Origin: Armatimonadota bacterium
Lineage (GTDB): Bacteria > Armatimonadota > Fimbriimonadia > Fimbriimonadales > ATM1
Direction: 5' to 3'
NCBI GenBank assembly: GCA_021324165.1
Contig: JAJPJR010000003.1
Coordinates: forward strand, 1-54,587
Length of the DNA: 54,587 bases
Part shown: one piece after another, positions 8,428 to 18,093 of the stretch
Layout: each line of letters starts with the position of its first letter
Numbering within the stretch: position 1 is the stretch's first letter
The notes under the pieces: model-generated
Told to the model about the DNA's origin: nothing
The model's input: the letters and a program-made list of their open reading frames with translations, nothing else
Databases searched by the model: none
Program-made: the position numbers and the translations under genes

Positions 8428-9119
8428 CTCCCCGGCTCATTGTGATCGAGGCCCATCTGTCTTTGAGGGCCCCCAAGGCGGCCGGTTTCCATGAAATACA
8501 CGCGCTCGGCGATGTTCGTAGCGTGGTCTGCGATCCGTTCGATGTGATGAAGGGCGAGCAGAAGCCAGCTGGCGTTTACATCTTGGTCGGGGTGTTTGCG
8601 CATCCATTCGTGAATCTGCGAGCGCATCACGTGATAGCTTTCATCAACTTCGTCGTCGCCGCGCAAAATTTGAGCGACCCGGTCGAGGTCGCGTTTCACA
8701 AAACATTCGATGGCCAGGCGGAACAACTGGCGGGCTTGTCCAGCGATTTTGCCGAAGTCAATCAGATCGGATTTTGCCATTGCGTGGTGCAGTTTTCGCG
8801 CCAGTTTTGCGATGTCCACCGCCAAGTCGCCCACACGCTCGATATCCGTGATGATTTTGAGACAGGTGCTCACCACGCGCAAGTCGCCGCCGGTGGGCTG
8901 CTGCAGGCCGATGATGCGCAGGCAGTGACGTTCGATGTCCACCTCCATCTGGTCAATCTTTTCATCGGCGATGATCACCTGATTCGCGAGCGCAAGGTCC
9001 ACTTTCACCAAACTTTCTGCGGCGTCGGCGACCATTTTCTCGGTGGCGGTCGCCATCGAGATCAACTCTTCCTGCAGATGCTGGAGGTCTTCGTCAAACG
9101 CTTGTCGCGGATTGTTCAC
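8424..9119 (-). CDS. phoU: Phosphate signalling regulator PhoU
   Basis: PhoU couples the PstSCAB phosphate transporter to the PhoR/PhoB two-component system and represses the Pho regulon when phosphate is plentiful. The 231-aa all-helical protein contains two PhoU repeats. The metal-binding signatures are visible (ERVGDLAVDIAKLA in the first, HIERIADHATNIAERV in the second). It overlaps the upstream HEAT-repeat gene by 4 nt. No pst or phoR genes are present in the window. Confidence 0.94.
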   Translation of the reverse strand: MNNPRQAFDEDLQHLQEELISMATATEKMVADAAESLVKVDLALANQVIIADEKIDQMEVDIERHCLRIIGLQQPTGGDLRVVSTCLKIITDIERVGDLAVDIAKLARKLHHAMAKSDLIDFGKIAGQARQLFRLAIECFVKRDLDRVAQILRGDDEVDESYHVMRSQIHEWMRKHPDQDVNASWLLLALHHIERIADHATNIAERVYFMETGRLGGPQRQMGLDHNEPGS

Positions 9120-10018
9120 GGCTGTTTATTGGGGACGGTTTGGAACCGCGTTTCGGATGTCAGATCGCGGACGTCGGGATCGTAATCGTGCGCGACCTCG
9201 GCGATGATGCCGCTGTCTTGAAGCACGATCAGTGCGCGGGCGCATGCGATTCTGAGCGCAGCCGGCGACCCCTCGTCCTCGAACGCCGCTCGAAACAGCG
9301 GGGCGAAATCGCGGGCGGGATAAGCGGCCATCGCCTCCAACAGGGCGTCTTGAGTCATTTTGTCGGTGGAGGAATTGTACAGTTCGAGCGCAGATTGTTG
9401 AACGAATGGCGGCACAACGGCGTTCACGCGGGCGGCTGCCTCCACGGCGGCGATTCTTGTTTCACGGTCGCTGGATCGGCACGCGCGCTCGATAACCGGC
9501 AGACCTTTGGCGCCGAGCCGTGCAAGCAGATTGGCGGCGAGGTCGCGCGAGGCGGCATTGGCAAACGCCCATTCCGCGACTTTGACTGCCGCGTCGGGAT
9601 TTTCGAGCGCAGCGGCCGTCAGCGCCGCTGCCCGCGCCGCATCCGCTCCTGCCATCTCGCGGGCGGCCGCCTTCGGATTGATCACGCAAAACTGGGCGAT
9701 CGAGCGGATGATCGCCGAACGCACTTCGGAATCAGGATCGGAATACAGTTGAAGCGCCAGCGCAGCCATTTTGGAATCGTGCCACTCGCCGAGGCGCGAG
9801 GCGATCTTTATGCGGGTGGGAGTTGGAAGAGATTGGAACAACGAAGCCGCATCGGAGCGTGAACTGAGTTCGGCGTATGCCGCTGTTCTCAACGCAGCGG
9901 AGTTGGAAGAAAGTTCGCGCAGCATCCGATCCGATTGAAGTTTGCTGCCGATGGCAACCGCGGCCGCGAAACACACAAGCATCGAGAAAACAATCCACCG
10001 GATCGTTCGAACGTTCAC
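9116..10018 (-). CDS. Membrane-anchored HEAT-repeat protein
   Basis: The function is unknown. The 300-aa protein starts with one transmembrane or signal-anchor helix (residues 7-24, IRWIVFSMLVCFAAAVAI). It continues as alpha-helical repeats rich in alanine (for example GLPVIERACRSSDRETRIAA and the DPDSEVRSAIIRSIA block), typical of HEAT-type scaffolds. It overlaps secG upstream and phoU downstream by 4 nt each, so the three genes form one operon. An extracytoplasmic scaffolding role is only an inference. Confidence 0.7.
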   Translation of the reverse strand: MNVRTIRWIVFSMLVCFAAAVAIGSKLQSDRMLRELSSNSAALRTAAYAELSSRSDAASLFQSLPTPTRIKIASRLGEWHDSKMAALALQLYSDPDSEVRSAIIRSIAQFCVINPKAAAREMAGADAARAAALTAAALENPDAAVKVAEWAFANAASRDLAANLLARLGAKGLPVIERACRSSDRETRIAAVEAAARVNAVVPPFVQQSALELYNSSTDKMTQDALLEAMAAYPARDFAPLFRAAFEDEGSPAALRIACARALIVLQDSGIIAEVAHDYDPDVRDLTSETRFQTVPNKQP

Positions 10019-10266
10019 GAATGAAGGAAGCGCGTTTGCACAATGTTAATCAAAAGACAAAGCGCCATGAACACCGCGCCCAGAATCATGGTGAACCGCG
10101 ACATAAAGTCGTCGAAACCCGGCTTGCCGCGATAGGTGGTGCGGATTTGGCTTGCACCGCCCGACATCGCGTCGGATTTGCTTCCAAAAACGCACGTAAT
10201 GATCACATAGATCACGCTGACGACAAGAAGCACGCCTATAAGAATCGAGTCAACCGTCTTCCACAC
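10015..10266 (-). CDS. secG: Preprotein translocase subunit SecG
   Basis: Small accessory subunit of the SecYEG channel that stimulates SecA-driven export. The 83-aa protein has two hydrophobic helices (residues 7-27 and 61-79) flanking a Gly/Ser-containing loop (FGSKSDAMSGGASQ), as in SecG. The start is GTG, with TATCCT ending 9 nt upstream and no clear ribosome-binding site. It is the first gene of the secG-HEAT-phoU operon and is divergent from hsp20 across 49 nt. Confidence 0.85.
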   Translation of the reverse strand: MWKTVDSILIGVLLVVSVIYVIITCVFGSKSDAMSGGASQIRTTYRGKPGFDDFMSRFTMILGAVFMALCLLINIVQTRFLHS

Positions 10267-10315
10267 AGGTGTTCAAGGATACCACCGAAAGGTAAACTCC
10301 TTACCAAACAAAACG

Positions 10316-10750
10316 ATGCCTAACCGCCGCTGGATTTGGAGAATCGGAGGCCCGTACCACCCCGACGAGATGTTCGGCGGGCTCGGGCGGCGTGGCGCGC
10401 GGGGGACGCTGTGGGAGCCCAATGCCGACGTGTACCTGGCCGCCAACAGCCTGGAGCTGGTTTTGGAACTGCCGGGCGTGCGACTGAACGACCTCGAGCT
10501 GAGTTTCGACGAGGCGCGCGGAGTGTTGACCCTGCGGGGCGTCCGGCGCGAAGGGAACGTATCGAGGCGCGTTTCCTGCCAGCAGCTGGAACTGTATTAC
10601 GGGGAGTTTTACCGGGAGTTTGCCCTGCCAAACATTGTGGTGGACACGAAGCAGATGCGAGCGAAATATGAAGACGGGATGCTTTTTGTGAGTCTGCCGA
10701 TCATCTCGCACGGGAATCCAAGTCAAACCATACAGGTTGAAGCGGATTAA
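10316..10750 (+). CDS. Hsp20/alpha-crystallin small heat-shock protein
   Basis: ATP-independent holdase that protects unfolding proteins. The 144-aa product has a short Arg/Gly-rich N-terminus. The alpha-crystallin domain follows (about 38-135: ADVYLAANSLELVLELPGV, then YGEFYREFALPNIV, then KYEDGMLFVSLPI). A 5-bp inverted repeat GGTAA/TTACC (about 10290-10304) sits just upstream and could be an operator. Its stop overlaps the lon ATG (TAATG), linking a holdase and a protease in one heat-shock-like operon. Confidence 0.88.
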   Translation: MPNRRWIWRIGGPYHPDEMFGGLGRRGARGTLWEPNADVYLAANSLELVLELPGVRLNDLELSFDEARGVLTLRGVRREGNVSRRVSCQQLELYYGEFYREFALPNIVVDTKQMRAKYEDGMLFVSLPIISHGNPSQTIQVEAD

Positions 10751-13170
10751 TGGCTGAGACAGAAGTAAGGCTTCCCGATTTGCGGGGAGAACAAGACGGC
10801 GACCAGCTGCCGCCCATTCCTGCCGAATTGAGTTTGCTTCCGCTGCGCGAGTCGGTGATTTTTCCCATGCTCATCGCGCCGCTTTCGGTGGGGCGCCCTT
10901 CGAGTTTGCAGTTGATTGATGAAAGCGTAACGGGTTCCAACCGAATTGTTGGAATCGTTGCGCAGCGCGAGCCTTCGTCGGATTCGCCAAAGTTCAACGA
11001 GGTGTATGGGGTCGGATGCGCGGCGATCGTCCGCACACTTGCCAAAGCACCTGACGGCGCGCGATTGATTGTGCAGGGGCTCGCAAGAATCCGGCTGATC
11101 GAACCGATTCAAGAGACTCCGTATTTGAAAGCAAAGGTGCAGGTGATCGAGGAGCCGCCGATCGAGGAATCGGACGATTTGGAAGCGCTGCGTCGAACGG
11201 TGATTCAGCTGTTCGAAAAGTGCGTTTCGCTCTCTCCTCAATTGCCCGACGAGCTGCAGTCTCTCACCTCTTCGGTGGATGAGCCGAACGTGATGGCCGA
11301 CCTTGTTGCCGCGCACATGCCGTTTGCGCTCGAGGACAAACAGCAAGTGCTGGAAACGATTGATTTGAACGAGCGCCTGCGGCTTGTGAGCGAACTTTTG
11401 GCGCGGGAAGCGCGCGTGCTGGAACTCACTTCGAAGGTGCAAACCGAAGTGCAGCACGAACTGACAAAAACGCAGCGCGAATACTATCTGCGCGAACAAC
11501 TAAAAGCGATTCAACGCGAACTGGGCGAATCGGACGAAAGGGAAGACGAACTTGAAGATCTGAAGCGCAGGATTGATGCGGCTGGGATGAGCGAAGAAGC
11601 GTTGAAAGAGACCACGCGCGAATATGATCGTTTGCGAAGGATGTCGCCGGGCGCGCCGGAGTACACCGTTGCAAGAACGTACATTGAATGGATGGTCTCG
11701 CTGCCGTGGTCGAAGCAGACCGAAGACTCGTTGGATTTGAAGCGCGTGCGGCGCGTGCTGGATAACGAGCATTTTGGTCTCGAAAAGATCAAAGAGCGGA
11801 TCATTGAGTTTTTGGCGGTGAGAAAATACAAAAAAAGCGGCGTGGTGCGGCAGCCGATTTTATGTTTCAGCGGGCCGCCCGGCGTGGGAAAGACTTCGCT
11901 TGGAAAATCTATCGCTCACGCGATGGGCCGCAATTTCGTTCGCATCTCGCTTGGAGGGATGCGCGACGAAGCGGAGATTCGCGGGCATCGTCGGACGTAC
12001 ATCGGGGCGCTGCCGGGGCAGATCATTCAGGGCCTTCGCCGTGCAGGCACTCGGAACCCTGTGTTCATGCTCGACGAAGTGGACAAACTGGGCGTGGATT
12101 TTCGCGGCGACCCGAGTTCGGCGTTGCTCGAGGTTTTGGATCCTGAACAGAACTTCAGCTTCCGCGACCATTACATTGACGCGCCGTTCGATTTGAGCGC
12201 GGTGTTTTTCGTGTGCACGGCGAACGTTCTTGACACGATCCCCCACCCTCTGCGCGACAGGATGGAGGTGATCGAACTTGGCGGCTATACCGAAGATGAA
12301 AAAATTCAGATCGCAAAACGCCACCTTGTTCCCAAGCAGCTTGCCGAGCACGGTTTGGAAGCGAGCCAAGCAACTTTGGGAACCGAACCGCTGCGATATC
12401 TGATTCGCAATTACACAAGAGAAGCCGGCGTGAGAAGTTTGGAGCGCGAGATCGCATCGGTTTTGCGCAAAGCCACAAGAATGCTGGCCGAAGGCCGCGA
12501 AACGCCGATCAAAGTGAATCGCAGGTTTATCGAGCAATGTTTGGGCGCTCCGCGATTCGCGCGCGAAGAAGCCGCCGAAAGAGAGCTGACGCCGGGAGTG
12601 GCGCTGGGGCTTGCATACACTCCCGTTGGAGGCGATGTGTTGTTCGTAGAATCCGCGGCATATCCGGGTTCGGGTGAACTGATTCTTACAGGACAGCTCG
12701 GCGATGTGATGAAAGAGTCGGCGCGCGCCGCGCTGAGTCATATCAAAACGCACGCCGAAGAGTTTGGGATTGATGCAGACCGGTTCAGAAACATGGATCT
12801 GCACATTCACGTTCCGGCAGGCGCGGTTCCCAAAGACGGGCCGAGCGCGGGCCTTGCCATCTTTATTTCCATTCTTAGTTTGATGAAGGGTGTGCCGATT
12901 CGAGAACGGTTGGCGATGACGGGAGAGATCACGCTGAGCGGAAATGTTCTTCCTATTGGCGGCGTCAAAGAAAAAACGCTTGCCGCGAGCAGAGGGGGTG
13001 TGCAGACGGTGGTCCTGCCGGAAGGCAACCAGAAGGATTACTATGAAGAAGTGCCCGAAAAGGTTCGGAAAAAACTGAAAGCGCACTTTGTGAAAACGGC
13101 CGTAGAAGCCGCCAAAATCGCGTTCGGAGACTCGATGAAACGCAAACCTGCGGTGCCGCATGAATCTTAG
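10750..13170 (+). CDS. lon: ATP-dependent protease Lon
   Basis: Hexameric AAA+ serine protease for damaged and regulatory proteins. The 806-aa protein has the N-terminal LON substrate domain (about 25-220), a coiled-coil linker (AIQRELGESDEREDELEDLK), and the AAA domain with Walker A GPPGVGKTS near residue 374. The protease domain has the catalytic serine in PKDGPSAGLA near 699 and the catalytic lysine in GGVKEKTLAA near 741. Length and motifs are complete. The start overlaps the hsp20 stop, and the end overlaps the next gene by 11 nt. Confidence 0.97.
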   Translation: MAETEVRLPDLRGEQDGDQLPPIPAELSLLPLRESVIFPMLIAPLSVGRPSSLQLIDESVTGSNRIVGIVAQREPSSDSPKFNEVYGVGCAAIVRTLAKAPDGARLIVQGLARIRLIEPIQETPYLKAKVQVIEEPPIEESDDLEALRRTVIQLFEKCVSLSPQLPDELQSLTSSVDEPNVMADLVAAHMPFALEDKQQVLETIDLNERLRLVSELLAREARVLELTSKVQTEVQHELTKTQREYYLREQLKAIQRELGESDEREDELEDLKRRIDAAGMSEEALKETTREYDRLRRMSPGAPEYTVARTYIEWMVSLPWSKQTEDSLDLKRVRRVLDNEHFGLEKIKERIIEFLAVRKYKKSGVVRQPILCFSGPPGVGKTSLGKSIAHAMGRNFVRISLGGMRDEAEIRGHRRTYIGALPGQIIQGLRRAGTRNPVFMLDEVDKLGVDFRGDPSSALLEVLDPEQNFSFRDHYIDAPFDLSAVFFVCTANVLDTIPHPLRDRMEVIELGGYTEDEKIQIAKRHLVPKQLAEHGLEASQATLGTEPLRYLIRNYTREAGVRSLEREIASVLRKATRMLAEGRETPIKVNRRFIEQCLGAPRFAREEAAERELTPGVALGLAYTPVGGDVLFVESAAYPGSGELILTGQLGDVMKESARAALSHIKTHAEEFGIDADRFRNMDLHIHVPAGAVPKDGPSAGLAIFISILSLMKGVPIRERLAMTGEITLSGNVLPIGGVKEKTLAASRGGVQTVVLPEGNQKDYYEEVPEKVRKKLKAHFVKTAVEAAKIAFGDSMKRKPAVPHES

Positions 13171-13924
13171 AACCGATCGGATGAGCCCGAAACCCGAAAG
13201 AGTCGAAGTTCTTGGCGTGGGAGTGGATGCCCTCGACGGAAAGGCGGCGATTCACCTGATCGAACAGTTCATAGCAGAGGGTTCGCCCAAAATTGTGGCG
13301 ACGGCGGACGCAAGCGCGGTCGTCATCGCTCAGAAAGACCGCCGATTTCGCGATGTGTTGGAAAAAGCCGACCTGGTGACGCCCGACAGCGTGGGCATTG
13401 TGTGGGCGATGCGCCGCGCTGGAGTGGGAATCGAGAATCGCGTGAGCGGCATTGATCTGGTTGATGCGATCTGCAAACTCAGTTCGCTGAAAGGGTACAG
13501 GCTTTATTTTTTGGGCGCGGCGCCGGGGATTGCCGAGCGCGCGGCGGACAAAATGCGCCTCAAATATCCTGGCGTGAACATTGTGGGCACGCATGACGGC
13601 TACTTCCACCGCGACGATGAGGCCGCGCTGGTGCGAACCGTGCGCGAACTGAACGTAGACGTGCTGTTCGTGGCGATGGGAATTCCAAAGCAAGAAACGT
13701 TCATCGCCGAAAACCTGTTTGCGCTCAACGCGAAAGTCGCGATGGGCGTTGGCGGAAGTTTCGACGTTTTGAGTGGAGCGGTGAAAAGAGCGCCGCGCTG
13801 GGTGCAAAGTCTGCGGCTCGAATGGCTTTGGAGGCTGATCTGCAACCCCAGGAAGTGGCGCAAAGTGGCAACACTGCCGAAGTTTTGGTGGATGGTGATG
13901 CGGACGCGGCGTCAACCGCGCTAA
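13160..13924 (+). CDS. WecG/TagA/CpsF-family glycosyltransferase
   Basis: Transfers N-acetylmannosamine-type sugars onto lipid-linked acceptors in cell-surface polymer synthesis. The 254-aa protein shows family signatures: TADASAVVIAQKDRRFRDVL, ADLVTPDSVGIVWAMR, YFLGAAPGIAERAA, FVAMGIPKQETFI and the VGGSFDVLSGAVKRAPRWVQ block. The start at 13160 overlaps lon; an ATG at 13181 is an alternative. The lon linkage is positional. The next gene, a membrane protein, is convergent. Confidence 0.88.
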   Translation: MNLRTDRMSPKPERVEVLGVGVDALDGKAAIHLIEQFIAEGSPKIVATADASAVVIAQKDRRFRDVLEKADLVTPDSVGIVWAMRRAGVGIENRVSGIDLVDAICKLSSLKGYRLYFLGAAPGIAERAADKMRLKYPGVNIVGTHDGYFHRDDEAALVRTVRELNVDVLFVAMGIPKQETFIAENLFALNAKVAMGVGGSFDVLSGAVKRAPRWVQSLRLEWLWRLICNPRKWRKVATLPKFWWMVMRTRRQPR

Positions 13925-15672
13925 CGCAGTTTGTACAACGAGTAGTTTTCACCCCTAACGACGCATTCGGCGCGGGGGCCCAAGATCGCCGACGAAGGAA
14001 TGCCCAGCTGCTGGAACGGCTGCGATGTGGGCATCACCACATAGTTGGTTTTCGAATCGGACAAAAGGCGTGCTGCCGATTCGGTTGTTGCTTCACGAGA
14101 ATAAAGGTCGCGCATCACGCGTTTCCTGCGCGCCAAATAGTCGGGCGTTTCGCTCCAATGCGCGCACCAAGCGCTGACTCCTCCCCAGCCAGCGAACACC
14201 GGATTGAGGTCGGAAACAAACGGCTCCGCGAACTGATCTTCGCCGATCGGATGCGGAATGCCTGGCATCGAGAGCACTGCGTCGCCCGGTTTCGCCTTGC
14301 TCACAAAATAGCGAAGCATCGCCGCGGCGTCCGCATCCAGATAGATCGAGTGCACGGTTGTGTTGCTCACGTTGTCTTGCGCCATCTGGATTTCTCGGCG
14401 CAGCCACAACAAAGAAGAAACCGAACAGAGCGCAACCGCGCAGACCATGAGAGGCTTTGTTCGTTCGAACAGTCTGCCTGCCGCCAAGCCCGCAAGAAGA
14501 CCAAGCGGAACGCCGAAATCTGCGATCAGCTTGCGTTGGAAAAGCGCTGGAAACTGAATCGCCAGAAATACTGCGCAGCACCATGATAAGCACAACGCGG
14601 CAGCAAGCGAATCCGACTTATACAAAACCATGGCTCCAATGCTCAGCGCCGCCATCAACGCAAAGAGACCGATATTCGGAAGCGTTTCCGATGGCGTCGC
14701 AAAAAAAACGATGAAGGATGCGCACAGTGCTGCGCCAAGGCATGCCCATGCGCCCCACTTTTGGCTGCGTGCGCTCATCGCTGAGCCGATTGCAGCCAGA
14801 GGCAGCAGAAACCCGATTCCAAACACAACCATCGCGAACGGAGCCGAAAACGTTGGAGTCGCCGCCCGCGCCGCAAACACCGGATCGTGAGCGCGGACAT
14901 ACGCAAACCAGATCAGCGATGGCGCGGCGCCGAGCCCGACAGCCGCCGCGCGTCCAACCCAGCCCCAATTAAACCTGCCGGAACCTAAAACAAAAACCAG
15001 AAACCATACGCACACAAGCGCGATGGTCAACACATCGTAAGTGTGAATATTGGCGAGCAGAAGGGTTGACGCGCTTCCGACAATGACCGGTTTCCACGAA
15101 GTTCGACAGTTCAAAATCGCTTCCAGCACCGTCAGCATCAGCCACGATGACGCGCAGAACAGCCCGTTGGTCATCAGCGAAGGGAAACCGAACGCCTCGG
15201 GCTGCCAAACGTCAATGGGAGAATCGTGTCCATAGCGGCGCCAAACGATCCATCCGATTCCGGCTCCGAACACCGCGAGCAAAAACGCGCACACGCACTC
15301 CGATTCTGTGTTCGTCATTCGGCGCGCAAAACGGTAAACCGCCTGCAAAAACAACAAACCGAACACGATTCGACAAAGGTGCATCGCCAACGGAATTCCG
15401 AAGACCCGCGCAAGATTTCCAACCAAAAGAAAGTAAAAATTCAAAGTCAACCGCGGCTGATCGTCGGTGGTAAAACGATTTTCAAAAAACAGTCTGCCTT
15501 CCTGTGCCTGTTTCGCCCACGCCGCATACACCGCGTGATCATCGAAGTTGGTGTGCGCAGCCAGGTACGCGCTTCCCGAAGGAGCCGTGGCCCAGCCGAT
15601 AAGATAAGGCACAGAAGACAGAAACAGCGCGATGCCTGCCGCGCACCAAAACCATGTTGGATAAGAACGCAT
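13921..15672 (-). CDS. Polytopic membrane protein, possibly glycosyltransferase-like
   Basis: I do not recognise a specific family. The 583-aa protein has 11-13 predicted transmembrane helices and a soluble C-terminal region (about 430-583). The early loop after the first helix contains NFDDHAVYAAWAKQ and ENRFTTDDQP, and acidic pairs in such a loop are typical of GT-C membrane glycosyltransferases. That reading is inference only. The neighbouring gene is a glycosyltransferase in convergent orientation, which fits surface-polymer work. An upstream lipoprotein gene ends 11 nt before it. Confidence 0.6.
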   Translation of the reverse strand: MRSYPTWFWCAAGIALFLSSVPYLIGWATAPSGSAYLAAHTNFDDHAVYAAWAKQAQEGRLFFENRFTTDDQPRLTLNFYFLLVGNLARVFGIPLAMHLCRIVFGLLFLQAVYRFARRMTNTESECVCAFLLAVFGAGIGWIVWRRYGHDSPIDVWQPEAFGFPSLMTNGLFCASSWLMLTVLEAILNCRTSWKPVIVGSASTLLLANIHTYDVLTIALVCVWFLVFVLGSGRFNWGWVGRAAAVGLGAAPSLIWFAYVRAHDPVFAARAATPTFSAPFAMVVFGIGFLLPLAAIGSAMSARSQKWGAWACLGAALCASFIVFFATPSETLPNIGLFALMAALSIGAMVLYKSDSLAAALCLSWCCAVFLAIQFPALFQRKLIADFGVPLGLLAGLAAGRLFERTKPLMVCAVALCSVSSLLWLRREIQMAQDNVSNTTVHSIYLDADAAAMLRYFVSKAKPGDAVLSMPGIPHPIGEDQFAEPFVSDLNPVFAGWGGVSAWCAHWSETPDYLARRKRVMRDLYSREATTESAARLLSDSKTNYVVMPTSQPFQQLGIPSSAILGPRAECVVRGENYSLYKLR

Positions 15673-15683
15673 CGAAGTTCGGT

Positions 15684-16103
15684 TTATCGGCCCGATTTCG
15701 GCGGCGATTTGCCCATGCTCTTATAAACCGCCTCGATATTCATTTTGGTGGTCTTGGCAAAATCGTTGTTCGGATCAACTTCTAACGCTTCGTTGGCAAG
15801 AGCGAGCGCCTCGGGGTATTTGACTTTTGGCGGCCCATCGGAAATCATCATTCCGTACGCATACTCTCCGGCGGCCTTGGCGAACTTCGCTGCGAGCATT
15901 TTGTCTGCTTTCTCGGCTTGCCATGCGGCTTTTGCATCGTCGTACTCCTTCTTCAGTTCCGCCAACGGAGGGAGTTCGCTTGAAACTTTTGGGGTGTCAG
16001 CCGAATCCTTTGGCACGGAAGATTTTGGTGCATCGCCCGTCCCCGAACACGCACCGAGAGCCGCGCACAGAATAAGCAGTCCGAATCGCATATTGCCTAT
16101 CAT
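15684..16103 (-). CDS. Small lipoprotein with TPR-like segment
   Basis: The protein of about 139 aa has a lipoprotein signal (hydrophobic stretch ending LGAC, predicted lipidated Cys about residue 19). A Ser/Pro-rich linker follows, then a helical region with a TPR-like pattern (YPEALALANEALEVDPNNDFA). The ATG at 16103 overlaps the upstream stop (ATGA), favouring this start; an internal ATG at 16091 is also possible. It sits at the end of the DUF4129-DUF4350 cluster, so a role with those membrane proteins is likely but unproven. Confidence 0.65.
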   Translation of the reverse strand: MIGNMRFGLLILCAALGACSGTGDAPKSSVPKDSADTPKVSSELPPLAELKKEYDDAKAAWQAEKADKMLAAKFAKAAGEYAYGMMISDGPPKVKYPEALALANEALEVDPNNDFAKTTKMNIEAVYKSMGKSPPKSGR

Positions 16104-17185
16104 AGCCGCTTCACCTCCTCTTCGAGCTGAGCAACGAGCCTCAGCGCGTCTTTTGGGCTGACCTTTGAAGAAGCGAGCCCAGAAATCGAACGCATGAGAT
16201 CGCCGACCTTGCCGGGGATTCGCCTCAGTTTTTCTTCTTTGTTAAGATCGGCGCCAAGCGCATACTTTTTGCCCGCGATGCGCAGCGCCCGGTTCAGCGC
16301 GGCGTCGAGCACAACGTCGGTGCTCCGGCCCCTTCGGAACAGCTCGCCGATAGCGCGGAAGTATCGCGGCGCGCCGGGATGCGTCACCGCATCCGCTTCG
16401 GGATATCCGAATCTCTTTCCAAGCGCATAAATCAGCAGCGCGAACATCAGAGCGGCCTGAATTGCGGAGGCCGAATACGAAGGTCCCAAACGGGTGAAAA
16501 GGTTGTCCGGTGCGGTGACGCCGTAAAAATATTCCGGCAGCACGACCGTTTCACCGTTCGGCGCCAACGCCTTGATGATCGCGAGCAGCATTTCGGCGTT
16601 GTCGGCTTTTCCGATAAACCGATTGAGCAGCGATGATCCCGACGAAATATAAACTGTGGGCACTTTTGCGTTGGGCACAAACTCTGCCAGCACGGTTCGC
16701 TGCTCAGTCATTTGGAGTGGAATCCTCGCTCGCTGACCTCGCAAAGTTTCCGCCGGCCAAGCCGAAATCCGTTTGACGCGCTTGAATGCAGGAAACTCTG
16801 AAATTGCGGGCAGTTCGGGAATGTCGCGCGGAGGAAGTTTGTCGGTAAGCGACGCCACGACGACCGCCTTTGCCAACGGAAACTCTTCTGCCACCGAATC
16901 CGAAAACGCGTCGTCCTCTTCGGAATAGTAAGCGGAATTGACCAAGTATACGAGTACGATTTTTCCCCGTGTTTCTTCTCGGAGCGGCTGAACATAAACC
17001 CGCTCGAGTTTGACACCCGCGCGTTCCAAAACTGCCGCGGCTCCCAACGTGCCGCCGGGCTGCGAATTCAACGAACTTGGAAACACGCGGTAATCCGGCT
17101 TTCCCAATGCCGCGATCATAAACATCGCAAGACCGAAAAACGAAAGGGCGATCAGAGCAGAAAGCCATCCAAGTTTCGGCTTCAC
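16100..17185 (-). CDS. DUF4350 domain membrane protein
   Basis: Function unknown. The 361-aa protein has an N-terminal transmembrane helix (about 8-28) and a GATase-like soluble domain typical of DUF4350 (LGAAAVLERAGVKLERVYVQPL near the start, then PTVYISSGSSLLNRFIG). A second hydrophobic helix follows (IQAALMFALLIYALG, about 246-260) with a cytoplasmic helical tail. It overlaps DUF4129 upstream and the lipoprotein downstream by 4 nt each. In other bacteria DUF4350 and DUF4129 genes cluster with MoxR and DUF58 genes, which are not in this window. Confidence 0.75.
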   Translation of the reverse strand: MKPKLGWLSALIALSFFGLAMFMIAALGKPDYRVFPSSLNSQPGGTLGAAAVLERAGVKLERVYVQPLREETRGKIVLVYLVNSAYYSEEDDAFSDSVAEEFPLAKAVVVASLTDKLPPRDIPELPAISEFPAFKRVKRISAWPAETLRGQRARIPLQMTEQRTVLAEFVPNAKVPTVYISSGSSLLNRFIGKADNAEMLLAIIKALAPNGETVVLPEYFYGVTAPDNLFTRLGPSYSASAIQAALMFALLIYALGKRFGYPEADAVTHPGAPRYFRAIGELFRRGRSTDVVLDAALNRALRIAGKKYALGADLNKEEKLRRIPGKVGDLMRSISGLASSKVSPKDALRLVAQLEEEVKRL

Positions 17186-18093
17186 GCTTTTTTCTCCTTC
17201 AAAAGCTTAACCAAGAGCGTGTACTGATCGCGAACCTCCTGACATTGACTTTTGGAAGAGGGCCGCTGGCCGTACCATGCAAAGTCAAAAACCTGCGTCA
17301 CTCCTCGATACGAAACCTCTTTGGGAGCATCGGAACGCAGAATTCGGTGCAAGTGCTCCCAGTTGGTTTGATACCGATCGAACCGGCATATCCGCGCTTC
17401 ATCGAGGCGCAGCAGCATCGCCAAATAAAGGCACCGAATCGCTTCGCGATACCTTCCTTCGGCCTCGAGCGCGTCTGCCTTGTGCAGCCATTCGTCATAG
17501 GTGCCGATCTCCTCCTCGTCGGTCAAGAGCGAAGCAGGCTTCGGTTTTGATTTGCCGCGAAAGCCGAACCGCTCGGAGCGTGCGATCGCAAACGCGCAAA
17601 ACCCGATGATCGCCAGACCCACAATCACCGCCACCACAATGAACAGCGGCCTGGTATCGGGAACGCGGATTTGTTTTGGCTTCTCGGGCTCCTTTTCCTC
17701 TTTTTGCGGCGGCTGCTCTGCTTTTTCATTCATGCCGTTCAGCGCGCGCGATATCCAGTTGTCTTTCGCCGATTCGTCTTCATCGCGCAGGGGAAGATTT
17801 CGAAGCGCAGTTTTGTCGGCAGCGGGGCCTGGGGTCGAGAACTTGTCCAAAGTTTTGAAATACGCATTCACGCGTTCGAAACTCAGCGCCTCGCGGTCGG
17901 ATTCGGCCGCTTTAGCCAGGGTATACAAACCTTCGGCTTTTGCGGCGGATTCAAGGGAAGTAAGCACAGCCTCGATCTCCTTGGACGATCGCGCGCGTTG
18001 AATTTTGGCGCGCCATTCGGTGGTAGAAATCGCCCAGCATTGGACGGCGAGCACGGCCGTCACGCTAAAGATCGAAATCAATCTTGCGGCCAC
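17182..18093 (-). CDS. DUF4129 domain membrane protein
   Basis: Function unknown. An N-terminal signal or anchor and an extracytoplasmic helical part come first, then a transmembrane helix about 20 residues long (LFIVVAVIVGLAIIGFCAFA). The C-terminal DUF4129 region follows (YDEWLHKADALEAEGRYREAI, RCLYLAMLLRLDEA). The GTG at 18093 was chosen because AGGAGG lies 9 nt upstream at 18103-18108. The upstream open frame to 18156 would overlap the preceding gene by 92 nt. It is coupled to DUF4350. Confidence 0.75.
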   Translation of the reverse strand: MAARLISIFSVTAVLAVQCWAISTTEWRAKIQRARSSKEIEAVLTSLESAAKAEGLYTLAKAAESDREALSFERVNAYFKTLDKFSTPGPAADKTALRNLPLRDEDESAKDNWISRALNGMNEKAEQPPQKEEKEPEKPKQIRVPDTRPLFIVVAVIVGLAIIGFCAFAIARSERFGFRGKSKPKPASLLTDEEEIGTYDEWLHKADALEAEGRYREAIRCLYLAMLLRLDEARICRFDRYQTNWEHLHRILRSDAPKEVSYRGVTQVFDFAWYGQRPSSKSQCQEVRDQYTLLVKLLKEKKA